Shown here: positions 45,976-55,606 of the stretch, in pieces
Numbering within the stretch: the stretch's first letter is position 1
Layout of the letters: each line of letters opens with the position of its first letter
Origin: Altericroceibacterium indicum
GTDB taxonomy: Bacteria > Pseudomonadota > Alphaproteobacteria > Sphingomonadales > Sphingomonadaceae
Reading direction: 5' to 3'
Assembly (NCBI RefSeq): GCF_009828105.1
Contig: NZ_WTYQ01000003.1
Span: forward strand, 248,001-312,000
Length of the DNA: 64,000 bases
The notes under the pieces: generated by a model
The model's database searches: none
The model's input: only the letters and a program-made list of their open reading frames with translations
Told to the model about the DNA's origin: nothing
Program-made: the position numbers and the translations under genes

Positions 45976-46647
45976 TTACCCTGGCCGACGAGATGTGCGG
46001 CGAGGATCTTTGTAGGTGAAGGCAGAATCAGAAACTGCCACTCCGTAACGCTGATTCGACAGCCGCACGGTCGTTCGTTTGTTTTGCGAATCGACCGCTA
46101 CCCAACTCGATAGCTCGAAACCACCCGGTGCAGCCGAATCACGGACGAAGATCAAAGTGATCACACCATATTCTGGCCTCTTGGCATCCTTCACTTGCAC
46201 GGCAATCACATTGGGATCGCCAGTTTCCTGCACAGTGCCATACTTCTTCACATCGCGGTTCGGGTCTAGCAAAGCACCAAGTGGGGAATTGCTGATCGGC
46301 CAGCGCTGCACCTGCTGAACATCATAGTCCACCAAAGTCAGTGCCTTACCATTCGAAACGATCAGCATATTGACCGAATCTTCATATTCGAATCGAATTT
46401 TGCCGGGCCGCTTCAGAGTAAGCTTGCCGCTAAGTACCTGCCCGGAGCGATCCGTCTGAGTGAAATCAGCTTTGAGAGTGGTGATCCCGCGCAAGGCGGC
46501 AACCGCCTTGTCTAATTGAGCATCCTTCGTGGATTGCGCAATTGCAGGTGTAGCGCCAACCATCACCAGAACGGGAGTGGCACATGCGAGAAGCCCGGCC
46601 ATAAAGGCACGGGCCATCTTGTGGTCTTGTTTGTGTAATTTGGTCAT
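45976..46647 (-). CDS. lolA: Outer-membrane lipoprotein carrier protein LolA
   Basis: About 223 residues. A periplasmic chaperone that ferries lipoproteins from LolCDE to the outer membrane. A Sec signal ends near ATPAIAQ. The mature domain has the LolA pattern GITTLKADFTQTDRSGQVLSGKL, RPGKIRFEYED and a hydrophobic barrel of repeated strands (LIVSNGKALTLVDYDVQQV). Possible starts are ATGs at 46665, 46647 and 46617; I prefer 46647. It is consistent with lgt and many lipoproteins in the window. A perfect palindrome follows the stop. Confidence 0.9.
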   Translation of the reverse strand: MTKLHKQDHKMARAFMAGLLACATPVLVMVGATPAIAQSTKDAQLDKAVAALRGITTLKADFTQTDRSGQVLSGKLTLKRPGKIRFEYEDSVNMLIVSNGKALTLVDYDVQQVQRWPISNSPLGALLDPNRDVKKYGTVQETGDPNVIAVQVKDAKRPEYGVITLIFVRDSAAPGGFELSSWVAVDSQNKRTTVRLSNQRYGVAVSDSAFTYKDPRRTSRRPG

Positions 46648-46726
46648 AGTGCGAGTTCCAAGCATTGCGCCATTGAACCCGCACTGAACCCGTATAGTTC
46701 CTGCGGTTCAGGAAAACCGATCAAAA

Positions 46727-46894
46727 TTACTTGATCTTGGCTTCCTTGAACTCAACGTGCTTGCGCACGACAGGGTCATACTTACGGAAAGTGAACTTTT
46801 CCGTCTGGTTGCGTGGGTTCTTCTTCGTGACGTAGAAAAAGCCAGTGTCTGCGGTGGAGACAAGCTTGATCTTGACTGTTGCGGGCTTCGCCAT
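46727..46894 (-). CDS. rpmG: 50S ribosomal protein L33
   Basis: A 55-residue protein read on the minus strand: starts [20 protein letters not shown], contains [20 protein letters not shown], ends VEFKEAKIK. This is the Cys-free (zinc-independent) L33 form: the positions of the two CxxC pairs are replaced. AGGA precedes the ATG. It is a component of the large ribosomal subunit near the E site. It is a short monocistronic gene upstream of lolA on the same strand. Confidence 0.95.
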   Translation of the reverse strand: MAKPATVKIKLVSTADTGFFYVTKKNPRNQTEKFTFRKYDPVVRKHVEFKEAKIK

Positions 46895-46959
46895 GGCGTA
46901 ATCCTAAAATTTCTCGAAAGCGGCCGCGGCGGGCCAAACAACAAGGCGGCGCAAACGCA

Positions 46960-46976
46960 CCGCCCTTCCGGGGCGG
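46960..46976 (-). terminator. GC-rich hairpin after arfB
   Basis: CCGCCC pairs with GGGCGG across a 5-nt loop, about 55 nt past the arfB stop on the minus strand. The T content downstream is low, so it is a weak terminator candidate. Confidence 0.35.
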
Positions 46977-47030
46977 CAATTGGGACAGATCGATGAAAAA
47001 GTCAAGCGCCTGGCATGTTGCGACCAAAGC

Positions 47031-47435
47031 TTACCAGTCCACCTTACCCCGGTTAGCCTTCACTGCCCCCCTCACCTTCTTGCCTTTGAGCCGTTTTACC
47101 TTGCCGACACGGTTAAGCCGGCTTTTCTTGCGCGCCTTGGGTTCAACCTCTGCCTTCTCCAGCAATTCGGTCAACCGCTCGCGCGCATCCTGCCGATTCG
47201 CCTCTTGCGTTCGGTGACTGCGAGCGGTGAGGACAATTTCACCCTTGGCATTCAAACGTGTTCCAGCAAGCGCCTTTAACCGATGAAAAACCGGCGGTGG
47301 CAAGCGCAAGGCGAATATATTCACCCGCAACTGCACAGCCGTGGCCACTTTATTGACGTTCTGCCCGCCAGGGCCGGAGGAGGCGATAAAGCTCTCCTCC
47401 GCCAGTTCAATTGCGCGGGCAGCCAGATCAGCCAT
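47031..47435 (-). CDS. arfB: Alternative ribosome-rescue factor ArfB (peptidyl-tRNA hydrolase)
   Basis: A 134-residue protein that hydrolyses peptidyl-tRNA on stalled ribosomes without needing a stop codon. The release-factor GGQ motif is in SSGPGGQNVNKV (about residue 25). The basic C-terminal tail (KARKKSRLNRVGKVKRLKGK), which threads into the empty mRNA channel, is complete. I use the ATG at 47435, which overlaps the rluA-family stop by 8 nt; a TTG four codons upstream is an alternative. It is the last gene of a four-gene operon. Confidence 0.93.
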   Translation of the reverse strand: MADLAARAIELAEESFIASSGPGGQNVNKVATAVQLRVNIFALRLPPPVFHRLKALAGTRLNAKGEIVLTARSHRTQEANRQDARERLTELLEKAEVEPKARKKSRLNRVGKVKRLKGKKVRGAVKANRGKVDW

Positions 47436-48087
47436 CGGTGAAGCCAAGACGGGTGAACGTTTCGGGCAAGGGGGCCGCCGCCACTATAGGTGGCTTACCT
47501 TCACGATGCACGGTCAAGCCTGCGGCATGAAGCATGGTGCGCGGTGCGCGGCTGTCCTTCTGGCCATAGACAGGATCGCCGAGCAATGCCGTGCCAAGGC
47601 CTGCCGCTGCGTGAATCCGAATCTGGTGGGTTCGCCCGGTTTCAGGACGAAATTCAACCAGAGTAAGGCCATCCACTTCCGCCAGTTTTTTCCAATGGGT
47701 GACAGAAGGTTTGCCCTTTTTGGCTGCGATCATCCGCCAGCCACCTTGCGCGCTGCTGATCTTACTAAGCGCGAGTTCAATCGTGCCTTCCGATTCGCTG
47801 AGCGGTCCAGCGACCACGCCAAGGTAGCGCTTTTCCACCTGCCGATCTTCAAATGCCTTGGAGAAACGCTTCAGTGACTTGGGGTTCCGAGCGAGAAGCA
47901 GGCAACCGGATGTATCTGTATCGAGCCGGTGAACCGGGGAAGGCGCACGCTGAAAACCGAGCTTCAGCGAATCAAGCCGGTCCTCCAGTGCGATGCCGCC
48001 AGCGCGCGGACGATCAAGCGGAAGGCCCGCTGGCTTGTCGATAACCAGCGCTTCGCCGTCTTCGAACAATATAGGAATCATATTCAT
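47428..48087 (-). CDS. RluA-family RNA pseudouridine synthase
   Basis: A 219-residue protein that isomerises uridine in rRNA or tRNA. The catalytic motif HRLDTDTSGCLLLAR carries the active-site Asp at about residue 56. It also has KRYLGVVAG and the RTHQIRIH motif. There is no N-terminal S4 domain, as in RluA itself, so it belongs to the short class; the exact target site cannot be told. Its ATG overlaps the aminotransferase stop (ATGA) and its end overlaps arfB, so translation is coupled. Confidence 0.88.
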   Translation of the reverse strand: MNMIPILFEDGEALVIDKPAGLPLDRPRAGGIALEDRLDSLKLGFQRAPSPVHRLDTDTSGCLLLARNPKSLKRFSKAFEDRQVEKRYLGVVAGPLSESEGTIELALSKISSAQGGWRMIAAKKGKPSVTHWKKLAEVDGLTLVEFRPETGRTHQIRIHAAAGLGTALLGDPVYGQKDSRAPRTMLHAAGLTVHREGKPPIVAAAPLPETFTRLGFTDG

Positions 48088-49259
48088 GCCAAAGCCCCTG
48101 CGATACGATGGAGCGCTTCGTCCAGCGCGGAATCATCTGCAGCAAAGCTAATCCGAAATCCGCTATGCCCACCAAAGGCGCTTGCCGCGACCACGGCAAC
48201 GCCGTTTTCCAGCAGATGTAATGCCAACGCCTCGTCAGTTTTGAACCGCTCCATCAGTGGCTGAGCATCAATGAAGCAGTAGAAAGCGCCATCTGGCACA
48301 GGCGTTGTGAGACCCGGAATCGCATTAATCGCGGCCACAACCCGATCCCGTCTTGCCAAGAAACGCTCCCGCCATGTGCCCAGAAATTCCTGCGGGCCTT
48401 CAAAAGCGGCCACAGCAGCGGCCTGACTGATCGAAGAGGGATTGCCGGTGGAATTGGACTGCAAGCGCCCCATGCCCTCTATCAACCAATCTGGGCCAGT
48501 TGCCACGCCGATACGAAAGCCGGTCATCGCATGGCTTTTTGAAACACCGGAGATCGTACAAATACGATCGGCAAGATCAGGGCATAATGATGCCAGCGTA
48601 TGATGCGGCTTGCCCGTATAGATCAACGGGGCATAAATATCATCGGACATGACCATCACCTGCGGATGACGGCGCAGTACATCCGCAATCCCCAGAAGCA
48701 TCTCCCGAGAGTACACAGCCCCGGTTGGATTACCGGGCGAGTTCAGCAGCAGCCACTGGGTACGCGGTGTAATCAGTGCTTCGAAATCACCGGGAGCAAA
48801 GCAGTAGCTATGATGCGGATGCGTCATCAGAGGCACCACTGTGCCCCCCGCATAGCGTATAATCTGCGGATAGCTGACCCACCATGGCAAGGGGACGATC
48901 ACTTCATCACCCGCGCTCACCGTAGCGCACAGTGCTTCAAAGATGGCCTGTTTGCCACCCGCACTCACCAAAATGCGCGATGGGTCAGTCGTGATGCCGA
49001 GATCCCGTTCGAAATGGAGCGCTGCTGCTTCCTTGAGGCGCTGTGTGCCGGTGACGGGTGTATAGCGGGTCTGCCCAGCATCGAGAGCCTGCTTGGCCGC
49101 TTCAATCACGTGCGGAGGAGTGGCGAAATCAGGTTCCCCCACTGAAAGAGAGATAATATCGCGCCCTGCCTCTCGCAAAGCTTGCGCCCTATCCGTCATC
49201 GCATTGGTGCCGGACACTTCCATGCGAGACAGAGCTTGCGATAAAATTGCTTTCGTCAT
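48084..49259 (-). CDS. Class I/II aminotransferase (aspartate/prephenate type)
   Basis: A 391-residue PLP enzyme of fold type I. It has SVGEPDFATPPHV near the N-terminus, the NSPGNPTGAVYS motif, and the Schiff-base Lys in SGVSKSHAMTGFRIG at about residue 235. A C-terminal Arg in GFRISFA binds the substrate carboxylate. Sequence is closest to aspartate aminotransferase subgroup Ib; aromatic or prephenate activity is possible. It sits between pabBC and an RluA gene, with 4-nt overlaps on both sides. Confidence 0.88.
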   Translation of the reverse strand: MTKAILSQALSRMEVSGTNAMTDRAQALREAGRDIISLSVGEPDFATPPHVIEAAKQALDAGQTRYTPVTGTQRLKEAAALHFERDLGITTDPSRILVSAGGKQAIFEALCATVSAGDEVIVPLPWWVSYPQIIRYAGGTVVPLMTHPHHSYCFAPGDFEALITPRTQWLLLNSPGNPTGAVYSREMLLGIADVLRRHPQVMVMSDDIYAPLIYTGKPHHTLASLCPDLADRICTISGVSKSHAMTGFRIGVATGPDWLIEGMGRLQSNSTGNPSSISQAAAVAAFEGPQEFLGTWRERFLARRDRVVAAINAIPGLTTPVPDGAFYCFIDAQPLMERFKTDEALALHLLENGVAVVAASAFGGHSGFRISFAADDSALDEALHRIAGALA

Positions 49260-51070
49260 GCCTTCAACCTTGCTGACATCAGCCCGCGCAGGGCATTGCC
49301 AATGAAAAACCCATCTGTCAGGTCATCGAGCGTCAATTCCGCTTCGCGCGCACGCCCCTGTTCGATCAGCGATTGGCGCAAAATACCCGACAGCAAGCCA
49401 AGACCAACAGGTGGTGTTAAGAAGATGCCGTCGCGCTCCACAAAGATGTTGGTGAAGCTTCCTTCCGTTAACAAGCCATCATCACGCAGTAACAGCGCTT
49501 CATCTGCGCCATGATCTCTCGCTATACGCAGCGCATCTTCATAGAAACTGCGATCACTGGTCTTATGGCGAAGACGCCAGTCTCCCGGCACCACCGGCAA
49601 TGGCATGGCAACACAGGTCACTGGCTCGGTTCCGCCATTTTGCAGAGGCGCAGTCTGCAGTGCGACCGCACCGCTTCGTGATAGCAACATGCGGAGGCGG
49701 GCAGGCGCTTCCAGTTCAAAACACAATGCCTGAATACGGTTGCGGGCTTCGTGACGGTCAAAAGTAAAGCCCAGTTCCCGTGCGCTCCCTTTCATACGCT
49801 CCAAGTGCATTTCAAGGAGAGGAATCCCCTCAACCGGATCAAACCGCATGGTTTCGATGAGATCAAAGGCAGGTGCCGTGTAAAGAGGCGATGACTCGCG
49901 CAGAAAGCTGCCCTTCACCAGACATTCGCGCCATTCTGCCAACCCATCACTATCAGCCACCACTGCACCGCCCACGCCAAGTTTTGCTTTATGGCGATTG
50001 TTCTCACCCGGCGTGATTTGAAGAGTACGGATGGCCACGTTAAAGCTGGCATTGCCATCTTGATTAATCATGCCAATTGCCCCGCAATAGGCCCCGCGCG
50101 GGGCTGCTTCTACAGCATCGATCAGCTCCATCGCCCGAATCTTCGGCGCACCTGTGATCGAACCACAAGGGAAGAGTGCAAGCACCAGATCCATCGCCCC
50201 CGTTCCCTGCGGCAAGGTGGCGCGAACGGTAGAAACCATCTGATGCACCGTGGGATAGGACTCAATCGCAAAAGGTGCGTCCACCATGACTGATCCAGGC
50301 ACGGCCACGCGGGACAGATCATTGCGCATAAGGTCAACGATCATCAGGTTTTCAGCTTTGTCTTTTACCGATCCCGCCAGTTCCAGCGCCAATGCCTTGT
50401 CCTGCTCAGGATCATCGCTACGCGGACGTGTACCCTTCATCGGCATGGCCGTGACCTGCTCGCCTTCAAGGGCGACAAAAAGTTCCGGGCTGAAGCTCAA
50501 AAGCCACTGCGAACCATCAAAGATGACACCACCATGTCCGGCATTGGATGCAGGACGTATTGCAGCATATATCGCCAGCGGGTCCCCTCTCGCTGCGCCG
50601 GCCAGCGGGAAAGTCAGGTTCGCCTGATAAATGTCGCCAGCACGAATCGCGTCCTGGACTTCAGCAAAGGCCGAGAGATACTCTCCTGCCGAGATTTGCG
50701 GCTCCAACGGGCCTATCTCTGCTGCCGCTCCACCGCATCGCTCGGCCAACCATTCAATGACATCAACCGAGGGAATTTCCTCGCAACCGTCAAACAGGCC
50801 AAGCCATACCAAAGGCCCATCCCCACCGCAGCGAAGGTCTGCCAACGGCCTCAGGCGAGATTCCAGTGCAAGACCCGCCTCATAGGAGACATAGCCTGCC
50901 AGTATTCCGCCACTGGATTGGCGGGCTTCATCCGCTCGCCGAAGACATTCAGCAACGTCCTGGGCTCTACGGGCAATGAAAATTTCGCGCGGGGATTCGA
51001 GGAATTGCGCTTTCGATCCGACATGACCGCCAGCATCGTCGAGCAGAATGAAAGGTTTTTGTGCCGCCAT
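49256..51070 (-). CDS. pabBC: Fused aminodeoxychorismate synthase component I / 4-amino-4-deoxychorismate lyase
   Basis: About 604 residues. The N-terminal PabB part (to about 390) is a chorismate-binding domain with QANLTFPL, MPMKGTRPR, AENLMIVDLMRND and PCGSITGAPKIRAME. The C-terminal part is a class IV PLP lyase/aminotransferase (from about 400, IETMRFDP, ALLLRDDGLLTEGSFTNIF). Together they make p-aminobenzoate for folate. The start is the ATG at 51070; the longer frame upstream runs antisense to the next gene. The glutaminase PabA is not in this window. First gene of the operon. Confidence 0.9.
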   Translation of the reverse strand: MAAQKPFILLDDAGGHVGSKAQFLESPREIFIARRAQDVAECLRRADEARQSSGGILAGYVSYEAGLALESRLRPLADLRCGGDGPLVWLGLFDGCEEIPSVDVIEWLAERCGGAAAEIGPLEPQISAGEYLSAFAEVQDAIRAGDIYQANLTFPLAGAARGDPLAIYAAIRPASNAGHGGVIFDGSQWLLSFSPELFVALEGEQVTAMPMKGTRPRSDDPEQDKALALELAGSVKDKAENLMIVDLMRNDLSRVAVPGSVMVDAPFAIESYPTVHQMVSTVRATLPQGTGAMDLVLALFPCGSITGAPKIRAMELIDAVEAAPRGAYCGAIGMINQDGNASFNVAIRTLQITPGENNRHKAKLGVGGAVVADSDGLAEWRECLVKGSFLRESSPLYTAPAFDLIETMRFDPVEGIPLLEMHLERMKGSARELGFTFDRHEARNRIQALCFELEAPARLRMLLSRSGAVALQTAPLQNGGTEPVTCVAMPLPVVPGDWRLRHKTSDRSFYEDALRIARDHGADEALLLRDDGLLTEGSFTNIFVERDGIFLTPPVGLGLLSGILRQSLIEQGRAREAELTLDDLTDGFFIGNALRGLMSARLKA

Positions 51071-51173
51071 TCTGTCCGCAATAATGACAAATGCGCGCAA
51101 GTCTATTGCTTGACCTGCAACCAATCGCTGCGCCAGACCTGACGAATGATCAGACTGTGGCGGTGAACAACAT

Positions 51174-52772
51174 ATGACGCATATTTTTATCGGCCTTGGA
51201 AGCAATGGTGAGCGGCAGATTCTCGAACTATCGCGAGCCAATCGGCATGGTTTGATCGCTGGAGCCACAGGGACGGGAAAAACCGTTAGCCTGCAAGGGC
51301 TCGCTGAGAGTTTTTCAGCGGCAGGCGTTCCGGTGTTCCTCTCTGATGTTAAAGGCGACCTATCGGGAATCGCACTGGCGGGTTCGCCCACCTTCAAGCA
51401 CGCTGCCAGTCTGGAGGAGCGGGCCGCGAAACTTGGCATGAGCGACTATAGCTATAGCGATAATCCGGCCATCTTCTGGGATCTGTTTGGGGAGCAAGGC
51501 CACCCGATCCGCACCACCATCTCAGAAATGGGGCCGCTCCTGCTGGCCCGCCTCCTCGATCTCAACGAAACGCAGGAAGGCGTGCTAAATATCGTTTTCC
51601 GCTTTGCTGATGAAGAAGGGTTGCTGCTGCTTGACCTCGATGATTTGCAGGCAATGCTGTCCTACACAGCAGACAATGCCAAAATGTTAAGTGCACGCTT
51701 TGGCAATGTGTCGCGCGCCAGTGTCGGAGCCATTCAGCGTCAGTTGCTGACATTAGACAGTCAGGGCGGCGCACAATTTTTCGGCGAACCCGCGCTCGAA
51801 ATCACAGACTTCATTCAATGTGATGAGCAAGGACGCGGCTATATCAATGTACTGGCCGCCGATCAGCTGATGCGCAGCCCGAAACTCTACGCCACATTCC
51901 TGCTCTGGCTTCTCGCTGAATTGTTTGAAACACTGCCTGAGGTAGGAGACCCGGAAAAGCCGAAACTGGTCTTCTTCTTTGATGAAGCCCATTTGCTGTT
52001 TGACGATGCTCCAAAAGCCCTGATGGACAAGATCGAGCAGGTTGTTCGGTTGATCCGGTCCAAGGGTGTGGGTGTCTATTTCGTCACTCAGAACCCCATC
52101 GATATACCTGAAGAAGTGGCCGGGCAGTTGGGCAACCGCGTACAACATGCTCTGCGCGCTTTCACACCGCGCGATCAGAAAGCAATCCGGGCGGCGGCTG
52201 ACACCTTTCGTATCAATCCCGATCTCGACGTCGCGACAGCGATCACCCAATTGCGAGTAGGCGAAGCATTGGTGTCCACATTACTTGAAGATGGCGCACC
52301 ATCGATTGTGCAACAGACATTGATTAAGCCGCCCCGCTCGCGCCTTGGGCCTGTGAACCAAAAGGAGCGAGCCATCCTGCGCTCAATCTCTCCGGTTCAG
52401 GGAAAATATGATGAGCGGGTTGATCGCGAAAGCGCTGAGGAAGTGCTGTTAGCCAAAGCAGCTGACGCAGCAGCCACCGCAAAAGAGGTCGCTGAAAAGG
52501 GTGAAAGCGAAGTCCGCAAGCGAGAGAGGCGCAGCCCAAGCCTGTGGGGTGGCCTTGGCGGAAAGATGGCAAAAGCAGCCGCCAGTGCAGCCGCCGCCAG
52601 CGCCGGGACGATCCTGGCCAGCAAACTGCAAGGCCGCACATCGCGCTCCAATCCAGCAGCCCGCGCATCCAGCGCCGCTGCCGCAACGGTGGGTGACGAA
52701 ATCAGCAAGGCAATAGGATTTCCCGGCCTTGGTCGCTTTGCCCGCAACCTTATCGGTGGTCTGATGCGTTAA
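51174..52772 (+). CDS. HerA-like ATPase, DUF853 (YjgR) family
   Basis: A 532-residue cytosolic ATPase of the HerA/FtsK superfamily. It has Walker [17 protein letters not shown] at about residue 30, [13 protein letters not shown], Walker [16 protein letters not shown] (about 265), and [16 protein letters not shown] as sensor region. These match the stand-alone YjgR/DUF853 family, whose role is unknown. The tail (about 425-532) is Ala-, Lys- and Ser-rich ([17 protein letters not shown]) and may bind nucleic acid or membrane. It is divergent from pabBC. No nuclease (NurA or Sir2 type) is adjacent, which argues against a defence module. Confidence 0.88.
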   Translation: MTHIFIGLGSNGERQILELSRANRHGLIAGATGTGKTVSLQGLAESFSAAGVPVFLSDVKGDLSGIALAGSPTFKHAASLEERAAKLGMSDYSYSDNPAIFWDLFGEQGHPIRTTISEMGPLLLARLLDLNETQEGVLNIVFRFADEEGLLLLDLDDLQAMLSYTADNAKMLSARFGNVSRASVGAIQRQLLTLDSQGGAQFFGEPALEITDFIQCDEQGRGYINVLAADQLMRSPKLYATFLLWLLAELFETLPEVGDPEKPKLVFFFDEAHLLFDDAPKALMDKIEQVVRLIRSKGVGVYFVTQNPIDIPEEVAGQLGNRVQHALRAFTPRDQKAIRAAADTFRINPDLDVATAITQLRVGEALVSTLLEDGAPSIVQQTLIKPPRSRLGPVNQKERAILRSISPVQGKYDERVDRESAEEVLLAKAADAAATAKEVAEKGESEVRKRERRSPSLWGGLGGKMAKAAASAAAASAGTILASKLQGRTSRSNPAARASSAAAATVGDEISKAIGFPGLGRFARNLIGGLMR

Positions 52773-52801
52773 GCCCCTGGGCAAAACTGCCGCGACCAAT
52801 G

Positions 52802-52835
52802 AAAAGCCCCGCAGAATCTCTCCTGCGGGGCTTTT
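52802..52835. terminator. Strong bidirectional terminator
   Basis: A 13-bp stem, AAAAGCCCCGCAG (52802-52814) with CTGCGGGGCTTTT (52823-52835), followed by T. It lies between two converging genes. Confidence 0.9.
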
Positions 52836-52853
52836 TATCAGATAAGGAACAGC

Positions 52854-55523
52854 TTACTTACCGGACAGCCATTCTTTGAGTTCCGACTGCAAACGAGGGC
52901 GGCTTTCAAGCCGTTGCTGCAAGCTTGCAATCGTCTGATCGACTGGCTTGCGCTCGTCGCTATCCAACGTCCCAGCATAGGCTTTGAGCTTTTCCAGAAC
53001 CGCTGGGTCGGTGGCCCCTGAGACAAGGCGAGTAATGAAGCGCGAACGGGCTGAATTATCGACCAGTTCATCGACGCGAGCCTGATTGTCCATCACGAAA
53101 TCGAAGGCAAGTTCAGGATAATTGCGGCCTACGCTGGAGATTATCGAGGCGCTTGTGGTTTTGCCGGGTTGGTCCGTCAAAGCCAGTGCCAGTGCCTTCT
53201 TCGCCAGTGCTTCATCCTTTACCGCGCCCAGCAGGCGGTAATAAGTCGCACGCTCAACAGCCGATGTTGATGCTGCTGCCATTTCAGACAACATGTCCCA
53301 ATCTTCAGGTGTCGCATTACGCGCAGCCACACTCAACAAAGTAGTCTTGAGAGGACCATCCAGTGCGTGCGGATCTTGTTTCAACTGGGCAAAGCGCTGA
53401 CGAACATTGGCAACAACAGTCTCATCACCGAGATTGCCAAGCGTCGTAATAAGAGCCGCCCGCAAATTAGAATCGATCAGTTGATCATCATCTTTCGGAT
53501 CGAAACCGAGTTGCTCAAGCCTGGGCAACCATGTGCTTTCTATCAGCTTGTTGAGCTTTTTCTGTTCTGGCTGACCATCCAATAGTGTGGAAATGCCACC
53601 CCATGATTCAACCGTATTTTCTGCAACAACTGGATTCGCATTCACCGGAATTGCCGACAGCAAATCAAGCGCGGCGGCATAATTCTGGTAACCTGCCTGC
53701 GCCAACGCCAGATTGTCGTCCACCAGGCCCATCTGATCGATCGGCTGGGCTTGTGACAGGTTTGTCGCAAGCTGCTTCAACATCTCCGGCGTATAGAGCG
53801 TGCGGAAATACCCCAACTGCCCGCCATTCACGATCACCGGACCACAGCCAGGCAATGTGAGTGAGGCAGTGCCGTCAAGCACATGCCGGGTGGCTTTATT
53901 GCTACCGATAGAGATCAGCAGTGGCACTTTCCAGCTCTGCGGATTGGCTGACGCTTCATCCTTGCGGTCCCGGCTGAATTCACTTTGCTTGAGCGAAAGC
54001 TGCGTAGACCCATTAGCACAGGTTCCCGAGACTTCGACGAGCGGAATCCCCGGCTGGCGGGTGAATTCATTGGCGATCTCTGTCAGGCCCGGGGCCCCCG
54101 CTTTTTCGACTGCACTCCAGAGGTCATTGCTCTGCGTGTTCCCGTAAGCATGGGCCTTCATGTAAGTGCGGATGCCATCACGCCACACATCTGGGCCAGC
54201 ATAGGCTTCCAGCATTGCAATGACGGCTTCACCCTTTTGATAGGTGATGGCATCAAAGGCCTGATTGGTTTCTTCCACCGTCCGAATCTTCTGAACGACG
54301 GGATGGGTGGTTTGAAACCCGTCGAGGCTCATCGCGTATTCACGTCCATTCACCCGGCCAAGCAGCGCATCCCATTCAGGATGGAAATGGTCGGTCGCCT
54401 TGGTTTCCATCCAGCTGGCGAAGCCTTCATTGAGCCACAAATCATCCCACCACGCCATGGTGACGAGATCACCGAACCACTGGTGCGCCACTTCATGCGC
54501 CTGGGTCACATAGATTTGCTGGCGAACAGCAGGGCTGGTGATCGCAGGATCATTCAGCAAAATGCGTTCAAAGGTGAAAACGGCGCCCCAGTTTTCCATC
54601 GCGCCAAAGAATTGTGACTGACCCGGCCCGGCAATATTATCGAGCTTGGGAAGCGGAAATTTCACCCCGAAATAATCGTTGTAATATCCCACAAGCGGGG
54701 CCAGCGAATCAAGCGCATAGCGCGATTGCTCACCGCTTCCCTTGGGAGCGACAATCCCCACTTCCGTACCGCTCGGAGTAGGCTTGGCCAAACGCTCGAA
54801 ATCACCAAGGCCGAAGAACAGCAGATAGGTGGACATTTTAGGCGTGGTTTCAAAAACCACCTGCTTGGTGCCGTCTCCCAAATCTGTTTGACTTTTCACC
54901 GGCATGTTGCTGACGGCCATCTGATCCGACGGCACGATGGCAGACAGGTCGAAAGTAGCCTTATAACTCGGCTCATCAAACATCGGCGCAAAGCGGCGTG
55001 CATCGGGCGCTTCAAACTGAGTGAACAACCCGCGCACGTCTTTGCCGGTCTGCTTGTCAGGATAATCCAGCGCAAAAAGGCCATTGGCCTGCGTGTTGAT
55101 GATTCCAGTGTAGAGCGTATCGAGGCGATATTTGCCCTTGGCAATAGCTTTGGAGGCTTTGAAGCTCGCTGTTTGCTTGGCCGGGTCAAGCGTCACCGTC
55201 AGAGGAATGGCAGCTCCACCACCAACCGGCACAAGGCTCGCTTCAGTGATATCAAGATCAGCGGCATTCAGCGTCAGCGCATCGACATTGTCGAACACTT
55301 CAAGATCGATACTCGACCTACCCGAAAAGTTGAGGTTGTCAGCCTCTGGGCGGATCGCAATTGTATAATGCGAAGGCCGTGCAACGCGCGGCAAATCACT
55401 TGGAACACTGTCAGGAAGCGGAGCTTCAGAGGCTGTATTTTGCGCAAAAACCGGTGCAGGTGTGAGAATAGCAGCGCTACCGGTTAAAAGTGCAGCAGCC
55501 AGCGCGGGAAAGGCAAAACGCAT
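52854..55523 (-). CDS. M1 family aminopeptidase (PepN-like), exported
   Basis: An 889-residue zinc aminopeptidase with a Sec signal (MRFAFPALAAALLTGSAAIL, cleaved after FAQ). It has the exopeptidase motif GAMENWG, the zinc site [19 protein letters not shown] with the distal Glu in NEGFASW, and the C-terminal ERAP1-like helical domain. It is periplasmic or secreted, degrading peptides from the N-terminus. Start ATG 55523, with GGAG upstream; a longer frame to 55610 would hide the signal. The peptide-binding region contains the usual conserved Tyr downstream of the zinc site. Confidence 0.94.
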   Translation of the reverse strand: MRFAFPALAAALLTGSAAILTPAPVFAQNTASEAPLPDSVPSDLPRVARPSHYTIAIRPEADNLNFSGRSSIDLEVFDNVDALTLNAADLDITEASLVPVGGGAAIPLTVTLDPAKQTASFKASKAIAKGKYRLDTLYTGIINTQANGLFALDYPDKQTGKDVRGLFTQFEAPDARRFAPMFDEPSYKATFDLSAIVPSDQMAVSNMPVKSQTDLGDGTKQVVFETTPKMSTYLLFFGLGDFERLAKPTPSGTEVGIVAPKGSGEQSRYALDSLAPLVGYYNDYFGVKFPLPKLDNIAGPGQSQFFGAMENWGAVFTFERILLNDPAITSPAVRQQIYVTQAHEVAHQWFGDLVTMAWWDDLWLNEGFASWMETKATDHFHPEWDALLGRVNGREYAMSLDGFQTTHPVVQKIRTVEETNQAFDAITYQKGEAVIAMLEAYAGPDVWRDGIRTYMKAHAYGNTQSNDLWSAVEKAGAPGLTEIANEFTRQPGIPLVEVSGTCANGSTQLSLKQSEFSRDRKDEASANPQSWKVPLLISIGSNKATRHVLDGTASLTLPGCGPVIVNGGQLGYFRTLYTPEMLKQLATNLSQAQPIDQMGLVDDNLALAQAGYQNYAAALDLLSAIPVNANPVVAENTVESWGGISTLLDGQPEQKKLNKLIESTWLPRLEQLGFDPKDDDQLIDSNLRAALITTLGNLGDETVVANVRQRFAQLKQDPHALDGPLKTTLLSVAARNATPEDWDMLSEMAAASTSAVERATYYRLLGAVKDEALAKKALALALTDQPGKTTSASIISSVGRNYPELAFDFVMDNQARVDELVDNSARSRFITRLVSGATDPAVLEKLKAYAGTLDSDERKPVDQTIASLQQRLESRPRLQSELKEWLSGK

Positions 55524-55606
55524 GAAGAATTGCTCCGGGTAAAGGTTTCGGATGCAATTACCTAACAGCACTCGGTTTAATTGGCGACGGTGTTTATCGA
55601 TCCTCA

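Noticed and set aside
51174-52772. HerA-like ATPase as part of a defence or DNA-end-processing module.
   Set aside because: It matches the stand-alone YjgR/DUF853 family and has no nuclease, Sir2 or NurA neighbour; the flanking genes are housekeeping.
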